A DNA stretch of 20,938 bases from CAZBZG01 sp964496245 (GCA_964496245.1 CAZBZG010000050.1:1-20938), one strand, 5' to 3'; positions 1 through 9,267 are shown, counted from the first letter of the stretch. Notes: generated from the letters alone by a model not told the origin. Made by a program: numbers and translations.

Positions 1-1
1 C

Positions 2-1456
<1,455 letters not shown>

Positions 1457-1482
1457 GCGCCGTCCGGCGAACGCTTTAGCTG

Positions 1483-1525
1483 CGCCCCGGCTTCCGGACC
1501 GATCCGAGGCCGGGGCGTCTGTTTG
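1483..1525 (+). terminator. Rho-independent terminator after groEL
   Basis: A perfect 9-bp stem (CGCCCCGGC at 1483-1491 with GCCGGGGCG at 1509-1517) encloses a second small stem (CGGA 1495-1498 with TCCG 1503-1506, loop CCGA). The T-rich run TCTGTTTGTT follows. It lies 26 bases after the groEL stop and probably ends the groEL transcript, separating it from the reductase gene. Confidence 0.75.
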
Positions 1526-1554
1526 TTCGACCCGGCGCGGGGAGGAGTCCGAGG

Positions 1555-2142
1555 ATGGGGCGCAGCATTCAGGTGTTCATGGGCAGCCCGCGGGAGCACG
1601 GGAACACGCAGACCCTCTGCAGCTGGATCGCGGAGGGCGCGCAGGCGGCGGGCGCCAGCGTGGAGCTCGTGGACGCCGCTCGCCTCGACTACAAGGTCAA
1701 CGGCTGTATCGCGTGCATGGGCTGCCAGGCGTTGCCCGAGTTCGAATGCGTAGTCCGCGATGCGGCCCATCCCGTGCTGGCGCGCATGCCCGAAGCCGAT
1801 GCGCTCGTCTTCGCCACCCCGGTCTACTTCTTCGGTCCCTCGGCCCAGCTCAAGCTGCTCCTGGATCGCATGTACTCGCTTGTCAAGTTCAAGCCCGAGG
1901 AGAACCGGATGGAGCATGGATTCGGCGGCAAGACGCTCGCCCTGGTGGCATCGGCCGGCGGTGACCTCGGCAGCGGCCTTGAACAGGTCGAACAGATGTT
2001 CGGGAGCATCGCCGGATTCCTCGGCATGTCCTTCGAGTCCCTGCTCGTCCCGTTTGCGCCCCAGGACCGGCGGGAGCTGGCGCAGCGCGACGATGTGAAG
2101 CAGGAGGCCCTCGCTTTCGGCCGAACCCTGGCACAGGGGTGA
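1555..2142 (+). CDS. NAD(P)H-dependent FMN reductase / iron-sulfur flavoprotein-like (flavodoxin fold)
   Basis: This 195-residue protein has a flavodoxin-like fold and probably uses bound FMN to move electrons from NAD(P)H to an unknown acceptor. The FMN phosphate loop is GSPREHGNT at residues 10-18, and the flavin-contacting segment ATPVYFFGPSAQLKLLLDR is typical of the NADPH-dependent FMN reductase family. Between them lie four cysteines spaced C-x2-C-x2-C-x7-C (Cys51, 54, 57, 65), the compact arrangement that binds a 4Fe-4S cluster in archaeal iron-sulfur flavoproteins (Isf). Many family members keep these cysteines without a proven cluster, so the cluster is an inference. The ATG is supported by GGAGGAG seven bases upstream. 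No clear promoter is seen between the groEL terminator and this gene. The substrate cannot be read from the sequence. Confidence 0.85.
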   Translation: MGRSIQVFMGSPREHGNTQTLCSWIAEGAQAAGASVELVDAARLDYKVNGCIACMGCQALPEFECVVRDAAHPVLARMPEADALVFATPVYFFGPSAQLKLLLDRMYSLVKFKPEENRMEHGFGGKTLALVASAGGDLGSGLEQVEQMFGSIAGFLGMSFESLLVPFAPQDRRELAQRDDVKQEALAFGRTLAQG

Positions 2143-2159
2143 AGAGTAGCTGCCGGCCA

Positions 2160-2188
2160 TGGACAGGAGGTATCGTCCGGCGTATGAT
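2160..2188 (+). promoter_or_regulatory. Sigma70-like promoter for dnaJ
   Basis: TGGACA (2160-2165) and TATGAT (2183-2188), each matching five of six consensus bases, are separated by exactly 17 bases. Transcription would start near 2195 and give a leader of about 97 bases before dnaJ. A 7-bp inverted repeat (GGCGGTC 2251-2257 / GACCGCC 2265-2271) sits in the leader just before the start codon. No sigma32-type or CIRCE heat-shock signal is visible here. Confidence 0.6.
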
Positions 2189-2291
2189 GCGGAAGCGCGC
2201 GGTCGGTGTACGGCACGACCTGCGGCGGCGCGCGATCGGATGAAACCGGTGGCGGTCTGGACGGGACCGCCGGCACTTGCGGAACAGGCGC

Positions 2292-3431
2292 ATGGCCAAG
2301 CGCGACTACTACGAAATCCTGGGCGTCGAGCGGACGGTCTCCGAGGATGAGATCAAGAAGGCCTATCGCAAGATGGCCATGAAGTTCCATCCAGACCGGA
2401 ACCCCGGCGACAAGACGGCGGAGACGAAGTTCAAGGAAGCCGCAGAGGCCTACGAGGTCCTGCGGGATCCCGAGAAGCGTCGTCGATACGATCGCTTCGG
2501 GCACGAGGCCGTGGCCGGGGCGGGCCAGCAGTTCTCGAATTTCGAGGACATCTTCACCCACTTTTCCGACATCTTCGGTGGCATGGGGGGAGGGAGCCTC
2601 TTTGACGGCATCTTCGGCGGCATGGGCGGATTCACCACCCGTTCGGGCATCCGCGCCGGCGCCAGCCTCAAGTGCCGGGTCAACATCACGTTCGAGGAGG
2701 CGGCCTTCGGCTGCACCAAGACCATCGAGCTCAGTCGCCACGAGTTGTGCGACAAGTGCCGCGGCTCGGGCGCGGCCGCCGGTTCCAAGCCGCGGTCCTG
2801 CCCCACCTGCGGCGGCCGGGGGCAGGTCTACCGCAATCAGGGTTTTTTCTCGGTCGCCACTACCTGTCCGCACTGCCACGGAGACGGCACGATCATTGAC
2901 AAACCTTGCACCACCTGCAACGGCGCCGGCCAGGTGCCCAAGAGCGTGCGCGTGCGCGTGACTATTCCTGCTGGGGTGGAAGATGGCTCGCGGCTGCGCG
3001 TGCCGGACGAGGGCGAACCGAGCCCGTCGGGCGGGCCGCGGGGGGATCTCTACTGCTACATTTTCGTGCAGGAGCACGACTTCTTCCAGCGGCACGGCGA
3101 CGACGTGCTCTGCGAGGTGCCTCTCACCTTCAGCCAGGCTGCGCTCGGCACCGAGCTCGAGGTGCCGACGCTGCGTGGCAAGGCCCGGCTCAAGGTCCCG
3201 GCCGGCACCCAGAGTGGACAGATCTTTCGGCTGCGCAGCCAGGGATTCGAGCGCCTACAGGGCTACGGGCAGGGCGATCAGATCGTACAGGTCGCCGTGG
3301 AAACGCCCAAGAAGCTGACGGCCAAGCAGGAGGAACTCTTCCGGCAGTTGGCCGAACTCGAACACAGGCATGTTTCGGCCAAGCGCAAGACCTTCATGGA
3401 GGCTATCAAGAAGTACTTCACCGAGGAGTGA
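2292..3431 (+). CDS. dnaJ: Chaperone DnaJ (Hsp40, class A)
   Basis: This 379-residue co-chaperone stimulates the ATPase of DnaK and delivers unfolded clients to it. All class A domains are present in order: J domain (about 4-70) with the HPD tripeptide at 33-35, a Gly/Phe-rich linker (about 76-120), a zinc domain with four CxxCxGxG-type repeats (153-160, 170-177, 192-199, 206-213), and two beta-rich client-binding domains to the C-terminus. The start is set at ATG 2292 (MAKRDYYEILG), the conserved N-terminus; a TTG 15 bases upstream is in frame but has no ribosome site. Only a weak Shine-Dalgarno (CAGG) precedes the ATG, so translation may be modest. grpE follows after 80 bases. dnaK is not in the window, although dnaJ and grpE are often linked to it. 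Confidence 0.97.
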   Translation: MAKRDYYEILGVERTVSEDEIKKAYRKMAMKFHPDRNPGDKTAETKFKEAAEAYEVLRDPEKRRRYDRFGHEAVAGAGQQFSNFEDIFTHFSDIFGGMGGGSLFDGIFGGMGGFTTRSGIRAGASLKCRVNITFEEAAFGCTKTIELSRHELCDKCRGSGAAAGSKPRSCPTCGGRGQVYRNQGFFSVATTCPHCHGDGTIIDKPCTTCNGAGQVPKSVRVRVTIPAGVEDGSRLRVPDEGEPSPSGGPRGDLYCYIFVQEHDFFQRHGDDVLCEVPLTFSQAALGTELEVPTLRGKARLKVPAGTQSGQIFRLRSQGFERLQGYGQGDQIVQVAVETPKKLTAKQEELFRQLAELEHRHVSAKRKTFMEAIKKYFTEE

Positions 3432-3511
3432 GGCGGTCGCCGTCCGCGGGCCGATCACGCCGGCGGACCGGGGACCCGTCCGGACACGCGACAGCTCTAG
3501 GAGAGACCGCT

Positions 3512-4282
3512 GTGAGCCGAAAGCGCAAGAAGCGGAAGCCGCCGCCCGGGAAGAAGACCGGGAACGAGACCGCCGGGACGCAGGGACAGATCCCGTTTAC
3601 GCAGGACCAAGGCGCCGCCGAGGAGCGACCGGAGCGGGACGCGCCGACCGATGCGGAAGCCGGGCCGGCCGCTGCGTCGGACGAAAAGACCCCGAGCGGT
3701 CAGCAAAAGGCGGCCGCCCAAGCCTACGAGACAGCGGGTCGCGGCCCCGATGCGCCCGCCCCGGAAGCCGCCGGCGGCGAGGCGGCGGGCATGATGGTGC
3801 CCGCCAGTCTCCTCCGCGAGGCCGAAGCCAAGCGCGACGAGTACCTGGCTCTGGCCAAGAAGACGCAGGCGGATCTGGAGAACTACCGCAAGCGCGTCCA
3901 GCGGGAGATGGCCACGCTCAAGCGGGAGAGCTTGTCCGACTTCCTCAAGGAGTTCTTCGGAGCGCTCGACGATCTGGACCGGGCGATTGCCGAGGGCGAG
4001 AACAAGCACGACTATGAGACGTTCCACGACGGGGTCAAGCTCGTACGCGGCAATCTGTGGAAGGCGCTGGAGGGTGCGGGCGTCCGAACCATCCTGGCCG
4101 AGGGGCGTCCCTTCGATCCGGCCGTGCACGAGGCCCTGACCACGGTTCCGTCGTCGGAGCACGCGCCGGGCACCGTACTCGAAGTCTTTCAGCCCGGCTA
4201 CGCGCTCGACGACTTCGTGCTCCGGCCCGCCAAGGTCATCGTCGCGGCCGAGCCCCCCCAGGACGATTCCTCCGAGGAGTGA
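3512..4282 (+). CDS. grpE: Nucleotide exchange factor GrpE
   Basis: This 256-residue protein is the ADP-ADP exchange partner of DnaK, completing the DnaK/DnaJ/GrpE cycle in the cytoplasm. The family signature lies at the C-terminus (GTVLEVFQPGY from about residue 220, then VLRPAKVIVA). It is preceded by the long helix that forms the GrpE dimer (about 100-150; ADLENYRKRVQREM). The first 90 residues are a Lys/Arg then Ala/Pro/Glu-rich disordered extension, longer than in most GrpE proteins. The start is a GTG at 3512 with AGGAGAG (3500-3506) before it. Reading the frame further upstream would overlap dnaJ, so that extension was rejected. The gene shares its direction with dnaJ and ends 3 bases before the zinc-ribbon gene, so the three probably form one transcript. 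Confidence 0.95.
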   Translation: MSRKRKKRKPPPGKKTGNETAGTQGQIPFTQDQGAAEERPERDAPTDAEAGPAAASDEKTPSGQQKAAAQAYETAGRGPDAPAPEAAGGEAAGMMVPASLLREAEAKRDEYLALAKKTQADLENYRKRVQREMATLKRESLSDFLKEFFGALDDLDRAIAEGENKHDYETFHDGVKLVRGNLWKALEGAGVRTILAEGRPFDPAVHEALTTVPSSEHAPGTVLEVFQPGYALDDFVLRPAKVIVAAEPPQDDSSEE

Positions 4283-4285
4283 GCC

Positions 4286-4582
4286 ATGCCCACCTACGAA
4301 TACGAGTGCGACGCCTGCGGACACAAGTTCGAAAAGTTCCAGTCCATGACCGCCAAGACCCTGCGCAAGTGCCCCGCGTGCGGGAAACCGAAGCTCCAGC
4401 GCCTCATGGGCGCGGGGGCGGGCATCATCTTCAAGGGCAGCGGCTTCTACGAGACCGACTACAAGCGCAAGTCGCCGCCCAAGAGCGAGAATTCGGACGG
4501 TGCTTCGAAGGGCGAGAGCGCGTCGACGGATTCGAGCAAGAGCGAGAAGGGCTCGTCGGACAGTTCGTCCAAGAAAGATTGA
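4286..4582 (+). CDS. FmdB-family zinc-ribbon protein
   Basis: This 98-residue protein begins MPTYEYECDACGHKFE, the hallmark of the FmdB / putative regulatory protein family. Cys8, Cys11, Cys29 and Cys32 form a zinc ribbon. FmdB was named from a methylotroph regulator of formamidase and amide genes, but most bacterial members have no proven role. Residues 62-98 are a low-complexity Ser/Lys/Asp tail, common in this family and probably disordered. The ATG comes 3 bases after the grpE stop, and GAGGAG at the end of grpE (4274-4279) serves as its ribosome site, which points to translational coupling. In many bacteria such small zinc-ribbon genes sit beside chaperone genes; whether this one acts with DnaK is unknown. 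Confidence 0.9.
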   Translation: MPTYEYECDACGHKFEKFQSMTAKTLRKCPACGKPKLQRLMGAGAGIIFKGSGFYETDYKRKSPPKSENSDGASKGESASTDSSKSEKGSSDSSSKKD

Positions 4583-4620
4583 GCGCCCGGCTCGTCCGCA
4601 TCCGCACGAGGAGAGCCGCC

Positions 4621-5175
4621 ATGCGGGAAGCCTTTGCTGATAAGCACATCCTCCTGGGCGTGACCGGCGGTATCGCCGCGTACAAGGCGGCAGACCTGGC
4701 CAGCCGGCTGGTCCGGGCAGGCGCGCACGTGGACGTGATCCTCACCGAGAACGCCCAGCGGTTCGTGACGCCGCTGACCTTCGAGAGTCTTACCCACCGC
4801 ACGGTCTACACCTCGCTCTGGCAGTCGCACGAGAAGCACCCGGGCCACGTGGCGCTGGCGGAGCGGACCGATCTCGCGGTGGTCGCGCCGGCCACCGCCG
4901 ACTGCCTGGCCAAAATGGCCCACGGCCTGGCCGACGATCTCCTGAGTACCGTGCTGCTCGCCCTCCAGGCGCCCGTGCTCGTGGCCCCGGCCATGAACCG
5001 GAACATGTGGGCCCACCCGGCCACGCAGGCCAATGTCGAGGTTCTCGGCCAGCGCGGTGTCCGGTTCGTGGGCCCCGAAGAGGGGCGGCTGGCCAGCGGC
5101 GCCACCGGCCCGGGCCGCATGAGCGAACCCGAAACCATCGCCGAAGCGGCGGCGGCGATCCTCGCGGGGTCGTGA
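4621..5175 (+). CDS. coaC: Phosphopantothenoylcysteine decarboxylase, stand-alone CoaC domain
   Basis: CoaC is an FMN-dependent enzyme that decarboxylates 4'-phosphopantothenoylcysteine to 4'-phosphopantetheine in coenzyme A synthesis. The 184-residue product shows the flavin loop TGGIAAYKA (15-23), a histidine before the VAPATAD motif (His76, the family's catalytic His) and the substrate motif APAMNRNMW (122-130). The substrate clamp reads RLASGATGPGRM (156-167): Ser159 takes the place of the cysteine in the usual LACG. In E. coli Dfp and plant HAL3 that cysteine reduces the enethiol intermediate. Most bacteria fuse CoaC to CoaB; here no CoaB domain follows, as the next gene is a transporter. 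The ATG has GAGGAG seven bases upstream. A related flavoprotein decarboxylase of the HFCD family with another substrate is possible. Confidence 0.85.
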   Translation: MREAFADKHILLGVTGGIAAYKAADLASRLVRAGAHVDVILTENAQRFVTPLTFESLTHRTVYTSLWQSHEKHPGHVALAERTDLAVVAPATADCLAKMAHGLADDLLSTVLLALQAPVLVAPAMNRNMWAHPATQANVEVLGQRGVRFVGPEEGRLASGATGPGRMSEPETIAEAAAAILAGS

Positions 5176-5230
5176 GCGCGCGCGCCGGGTCCCTCGGCCT
5201 TGCCTTCGTCTCTGCTCAGCGAGTCTCTGC

Positions 5231-6403
5231 ATGCGGTTCCTCTCCCTCGGCGCGTTCCAGCTGATCGTCCTCACGCTCGCGCACATGACCGTGGACCTGT
5301 ACGGCGGCATGTTCGCGCCGTTGATCCCCGCGCTCGAGCGGAACGCCGGCATCAGCGCCGGCGTCTTGGGTATGCTCGCGGGGATCGGCGGCATTGTGGT
5401 GAACGGCATCCAGCCCCTGGCCGGCCTGGCGATCCACCGCGTGCGCTATCCGTGGTTTCTCATGCTCGGTCCGCTCCTGGCCGTATGCATCGTGGGGATC
5501 GGGCTCACCCAGTCGCTCTGGGGGATCGCGCTCGCCGTGCTCGTGAGCCATGTCGGCATCGGCATCTTCCATCCCGAAGGCCTCATGACCGCGCACGAGG
5601 TGGCGGGGACGCGGGATCACATTGGCGTCCCGTTCTTCCTCTCGGGCGGTTTCTTCGGCTATGCGCTCGGCGCGCTCGTGGCCACGCGGTGGGTGGCCGG
5701 CTTCGGGTTCGACCACTTCGAGTGCTTGGCTGTCCCCGGTGCCGTGCTGGTGGCCCTGCTGCTCCTCGCCCGTACGCCCCAGGCGGCCACGGCCGCCTCC
5801 TCGCGGGCGGCGGGGGAGGAAACGGCGCCGGACGCGCCCGGCTTCTGGCCGCTGTTCGTGCTCGTCAGCCTGATCGTGGCGTCCACGCAGATGCTCTTCG
5901 TCTTCCTGACCACGCATCTCGACCGGGCCTTCGGGCCTTCGGCCCTGCCCATCGGCGGCACGGCCCTCTTCATCCTGGGGCTGACCAGCGCCTTTGGCTC
6001 GTACGTGTGGGGGACGTTGAGCGGCCGCGTCTCCACGTTCGCGATCGTGGCCCTGGCGCAGCTCCTGGCGCTTCCCCTGTACGCGGGGCTGCTCCTGGCG
6101 GATGCGCTCGAATGGGTGGTGGTGCTGAGCGTGCCGCTCGGAGCGCTCATGGGGGTGTATCCGCTGGTGGCACGCCTGGCCCGGCGTGCGCGCGGCCTGA
6201 GCGCGGGCCTGCGGTCCGGCCTGGTGGTGGGCGGCTCCTGGCTCGTGGGGTCGCTCCCGGTCTGCCTCGCCGGCTGGCTGGTGGACCGCGGGCTCGCCGT
6301 GCATGTGCCGCTGCTCGCCATGATGGGGGCGATCGCGGCTGCCGGCGTGCTGGCGTTCGGACTCTACCTGCATGACCGGCGGAACCGGCTTTCCGCGCCT
6401 TGA
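5231..6403 (+). CDS. Major facilitator superfamily transporter, fosmidomycin-resistance (Fsr)-like
   Basis: This 390-residue inner-membrane protein has about twelve hydrophobic helices in two halves, separated by a polar loop near residues 185-205. Helix 1 carries HMTVDLYGGMFAPLIPAL (18-35) and helix 4 ends in GIFHPEG (His114-Pro-Glu-Gly117). Both resemble the Fsr / MFS drug-efflux group, in which an Asp-x-Tyr in helix 1 and a His-Pro-Glu-Gly motif are typical. Proton-driven export of a small molecule is the likely activity, but the substrate cannot be predicted and resistance should not be assumed. No good Shine-Dalgarno precedes the ATG at 5231, so the start is less secure than for neighbouring genes. 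A 385-codon open frame on the opposite strand is a codon-bias shadow. Confidence 0.85.
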   Translation: MRFLSLGAFQLIVLTLAHMTVDLYGGMFAPLIPALERNAGISAGVLGMLAGIGGIVVNGIQPLAGLAIHRVRYPWFLMLGPLLAVCIVGIGLTQSLWGIALAVLVSHVGIGIFHPEGLMTAHEVAGTRDHIGVPFFLSGGFFGYALGALVATRWVAGFGFDHFECLAVPGAVLVALLLLARTPQAATAASSRAAGEETAPDAPGFWPLFVLVSLIVASTQMLFVFLTTHLDRAFGPSALPIGGTALFILGLTSAFGSYVWGTLSGRVSTFAIVALAQLLALPLYAGLLLADALEWVVVLSVPLGALMGVYPLVARLARRARGLSAGLRSGLVVGGSWLVGSLPVCLAGWLVDRGLAVHVPLLAMMGAIAAAGVLAFGLYLHDRRNRLSAP

Positions 6404-6428
6404 CGGCGAGCGGTGGCGCTGCTAGACT
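6400..6428 (+). promoter_or_regulatory. Sigma70-like promoter for the uronate-isomerase-like gene and trpE
   Basis: TTGACG (6400-6405) overlaps the MFS stop codon and is followed, after 17 bases, by TAGACT (6423-6428). Transcription would start near 6435 and leave a leader of about 75 bases. The same -10 sequence, TAGACT, is used in the ankyrin-gene promoter candidate. Confidence 0.55.
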
Positions 6429-6511
6429 GCGGCGCGCGGGCAGAGGCGGGTCAAGGCCCGTCCCAGCTGACGCGGGGCTTTGGCGCGGGATCCGATCAGA
6501 AGGGAGCGGCC

Positions 6512-7783
6512 GTGAGTATCGAGACCGAAACGAAATTGCGGGAGACGGTGTGGCAGGTGGTGCACCGCACGCCTGTCGTGGACATGCACACCCACCTGTT
6601 TGACGCCCGATTCGGCGACCTTCTGCTGTGGGGGTTGGAGGAACTGCTGACCTACCATTATCTCGTGGCCGAACTCTTCCGGTATCACCCGCGATCGGTG
6701 CACGACCCGGAGGCCCGGCTCACGCCTGCGGAATTCTACGAGCTGGACAAACCCGCGCAGGCCGACCTCATCTGGCGCGCCCTGTTCGTGGAGCACTCGC
6801 CTCTCAGCGAATCGACCCGGGGGGTGCTGACCACGCTCGGGCTGCTCGGTCTGGATCCGGCCAGCCGCGATCTGTCGGCTCACCGGGCATGGTTCGCCCA
6901 GCGGTCGGCCGCTGAGCACATCGACGCCGTGTTCCGCGGCGCCAACGTGTCGTCGGTCGTCATGACCAACGATCCCCTCGACGATGCCGAGCGGGCCGTG
7001 TGGGAGGAGGACGCGCCGGGCGATGCGCGCTTCCAGGGGGCGCTGCGCCTGGACGGGATTCTCAACGACTGGAAAAATGGGGCCAAGAAGCTCAAGTCCC
7101 TGGGCTACAGAGTCAAGAGCCGGCTCGACAAGAACACCTACCCCGAGATCCAACGCTTCCTGCACGAATGGTGCGAGCGGATCGGCGCGGTCTACATGGC
7201 CGTGAGCCTGCCGCCCGATTTCGATGCGTTTGACAAGTCGAACCGGTCGAAGCTGATCGACAAGTGCGTCCTGCCCGTCTGCCGGGAGCGCTCGATCCCG
7301 TTCGCCATGATGATCGGCGTGAAGAAGCTGGTGAACCCGGAGCTGCGGGTAGCCGGCGACGCGGTCGGCAAGGCGCGTATCGACGTGGTCGAAGGGCTGT
7401 GCGCGGAATATCCGGACAACCGCTTTTTGGTGACCCTGCTCAGCCGCGAGAACCAGCACGAATTGTGCGTAGCCGCGCGCAAATTCGCCAATCTGATGCC
7501 GTTCGGGTGCTGGTGGTTCCTGAACGACCCGGTCACGATCGACGAGATGACCCGGATGCGTCTCGAACTCATCGGCACGAGCTTCGTCCCGCAGCATTCG
7601 GACGCGCGCGTGCTCGATCAGCTCCTGTACAAGTGGGCCCACACGCGCTGGATCGTCGCCCATGTGCTGCAGCAGAAGTACGCGGATCTCTTCCGCACCG
7701 GCTGGCGCCCGTCCGAACCCGAGATCGAGCGGGACGTGGCCAACCTCTTCGGCGAGAACTTCAAGCGCTTCCTTGAGGGGTAG
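6512..7783 (+). CDS. Uronate (glucuronate) isomerase-family amidohydrolase, function uncertain
   Basis: This 423-residue protein resembles UxaC, the enzyme that converts glucuronate or galacturonate to fructuronate or tagaturonate. It has the metal-binding His-x-His near the N-terminus (PVVDMHTHL; His26, His28), followed by a LTYHYLVAE segment, and a GCWWFLND motif near the C-terminus that matches the WWFND of UxaC. The TDSRSF motif that follows WWFND in E. coli UxaC, holding the Asp and Arg thought to be catalytic, is replaced here by IGTSF. Length is somewhat below the usual 470. The start is GTG 6512 with AAGGGAG at 6500-6506; an in-frame ATG at 6413 lies inside the promoter and lacks a ribosome site. 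trpE begins 2 bases after the stop. It may isomerise another sugar acid or have lost isomerase activity. Confidence 0.75.
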   Translation: MSIETETKLRETVWQVVHRTPVVDMHTHLFDARFGDLLLWGLEELLTYHYLVAELFRYHPRSVHDPEARLTPAEFYELDKPAQADLIWRALFVEHSPLSESTRGVLTTLGLLGLDPASRDLSAHRAWFAQRSAAEHIDAVFRGANVSSVVMTNDPLDDAERAVWEEDAPGDARFQGALRLDGILNDWKNGAKKLKSLGYRVKSRLDKNTYPEIQRFLHEWCERIGAVYMAVSLPPDFDAFDKSNRSKLIDKCVLPVCRERSIPFAMMIGVKKLVNPELRVAGDAVGKARIDVVEGLCAEYPDNRFLVTLLSRENQHELCVAARKFANLMPFGCWWFLNDPVTIDEMTRMRLELIGTSFVPQHSDARVLDQLLYKWAHTRWIVAHVLQQKYADLFRTGWRPSEPEIERDVANLFGENFKRFLEG

Positions 7784-7785
7784 AC

Positions 7786-9267
7786 ATGCACATCCCTTCG
7801 CGCGAGGCGTTCGCAGAACTGGCTGAACCCGGCCGTCTCGTGCCGGTCTACCGCCAGCTCATGGGCGACTTGCTCACCCCCGTGCTCGCGCTGGACCGGT
7901 TGCAGGAGACGGACTACGCCTTTCTTCTCGAGAGCGTGACCGGCGGCGAGAAGATTGGGCGATACTCCTTCCTGGGCGTAGACCCGGCGGTGATCTTCCG
8001 GTCGCGAGGCACCACCGCCGAGATCGTCGACGGCCGCACCGGCGCGGTGCAGAAGGAGGAGACGCCGTCCTCCCTGGACGCCCTGCGGGACCTGCTGGCG
8101 GACTACCAGGCGGTGCACCTGCCGGAGCTTCCCCGCTTTGTGGGCGGCGCGGTGGGGTACTTCGCCTACGATGTGGTGCGGCAGGCCGAGGATCTGCCGG
8201 GGCGCCCGGCGCGCTCGCTCGGGCTGCCCGAAATCTACATGGGCGTGTACGACAGCATGCTCATCTTCGACCACGTCAACAAGACATGCAAGGTCGTGGT
8301 GCACGCCGACTGCCGCGAGCAGTCGCCCGGCGCCGCGTATGCCCAGGCCTGCGAGCGCATCGACGCGATCGTCGAGCGCTTGTCGGCGCCGTCCGGGCTC
8401 GCGCTCGAGGACGTGCCGCCCATTCCGGAGGCGCTTCCCGCGGTGGACAGCAATTTCACCAAAGAGGCGTACATGGATGTGGTCGAACGATGCAAGGAGT
8501 ACATCCGCGCGGGCGACATCTTCCAGGTCGTGCCGAGCCAGCGGCTCTCGGCGCCCTGCACGGCCCCGCCCTTCGAGGTCTACCGCAACATCCGAGTCAT
8601 CAACCCCAGCCCCTACATGTTCTACCTGAAATATCCGGAGCTCGCGCTCGTCGGGAGCTCTCCTGAAGTCATGGTGCGCGTGGAGGACGGCGTGATCACG
8701 GTGCGGCCCATCGCGGGCACGCGGCGGCGCGGCGCGGACGAAGCCGAAGACCGGGCGCTGGCCGCGGATCTGCTCGGGGACCCCAAAGAACGAGCCGAGC
8801 ACACCATGCTGCTCGACCTCGGCCGCAACGACGTGGGCCGGGTCTCCCGCTACGGCTCGGTCGAGATCACCGAAGAGATGGTGGTCGAATACTACTCCCA
8901 CGTCATGCATATCGTCAGCAACGTCGAGGGCCGGCTGCGCGACGGGCTGACCGCGTTCGATACATTCCGGGCGTGTCTGCCGGCGGGCACGGTGTCTGGC
9001 GCGCCCAAGGTCCGGGCCATGGAGATCATCGACGAGATGGAGCCGGACGAACGCGGTCCCTATGCGGGCGCCGTGGGGTACGTGGATTTCTCGGGAAACC
9101 TCGACACCTGCATCACCATCCGCACGGTGCTCCTCCACGACGGCACGGCCTATGTGCAGGCCGGCGGAGGGGTTGTGGCTGACAGCGTGCCGGAGAACGA
9201 GTACGTGGAGACCCAGAACAAGGCCAAGGCCCTGCTGCGGGCCATCCAGGTCAGCCAGGGCGGATGA
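7786..9267 (+). CDS. trpE: Anthranilate synthase component I (TrpE)
   Basis: TrpE makes anthranilate from chorismate, with ammonia supplied by TrpG, as the first step of tryptophan synthesis in the cytoplasm. The 493-residue protein has an N-terminal regulatory domain with the LLES motif (47-50) that binds tryptophan in feedback-inhibited enzymes. The catalytic core motifs are all present: PIAGTRRRG (from about 307), EHTMLLDLGRNDVGRVS (His339 being the conserved histidine), PAGTVSGAPK (from 399) and GAVGYVDFSGNLDTCITIRT (from about 428). These favour TrpE over the related PabB or isochorismate synthases. GAGGGG at the end of the upstream gene supplies its ribosome site, so the two genes are probably coupled. 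No trpG or other trp gene follows; component II must be elsewhere. Confidence 0.95.
   Translation: MHIPSREAFAELAEPGRLVPVYRQLMGDLLTPVLALDRLQETDYAFLLESVTGGEKIGRYSFLGVDPAVIFRSRGTTAEIVDGRTGAVQKEETPSSLDALRDLLADYQAVHLPELPRFVGGAVGYFAYDVVRQAEDLPGRPARSLGLPEIYMGVYDSMLIFDHVNKTCKVVVHADCREQSPGAAYAQACERIDAIVERLSAPSGLALEDVPPIPEALPAVDSNFTKEAYMDVVERCKEYIRAGDIFQVVPSQRLSAPCTAPPFEVYRNIRVINPSPYMFYLKYPELALVGSSPEVMVRVEDGVITVRPIAGTRRRGADEAEDRALAADLLGDPKERAEHTMLLDLGRNDVGRVSRYGSVEITEEMVVEYYSHVMHIVSNVEGRLRDGLTAFDTFRACLPAGTVSGAPKVRAMEIIDEMEPDERGPYAGAVGYVDFSGNLDTCITIRTVLLHDGTAYVQAGGGVVADSVPENEYVETQNKAKALLRAIQVSQGG

Noticed and set aside
2184..2243. Possible 19-codon leader peptide before dnaJ, with AGGAGG upstream
   Set aside because: The ribosome site is 13 bases from the ATG and both lie within the predicted promoter, so they would be largely untranscribed.
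2143..2291. CIRCE or sigma32 heat-shock element before dnaJ
   Set aside because: Neither the TTAGCACTC-N9-GAGTGCTAA repeat nor a CTTGAA/CCCCAT pair is present; only a sigma70-like promoter is seen.
2906..3511. Upstream extension of the grpE frame into dnaJ
   Set aside because: It overlaps the dnaJ zinc and client-binding domains and has Arg/Ala-rich shadow composition; GTG 3512 has a good ribosome site.
4057..4620. Upstream extension of the CoaC frame through grpE and the zinc-ribbon gene
   Set aside because: The sequence is a shadow of those genes; the CoaC fold begins just after ATG 4621, which has GAGGAG before it.
5216..6373. 385-codon open frame on the - strand across the MFS gene
   Set aside because: Composition is full of His, Arg, Glu and Gly with no domain pattern; it mirrors the third-position G/C bias of the real + strand membrane protein.
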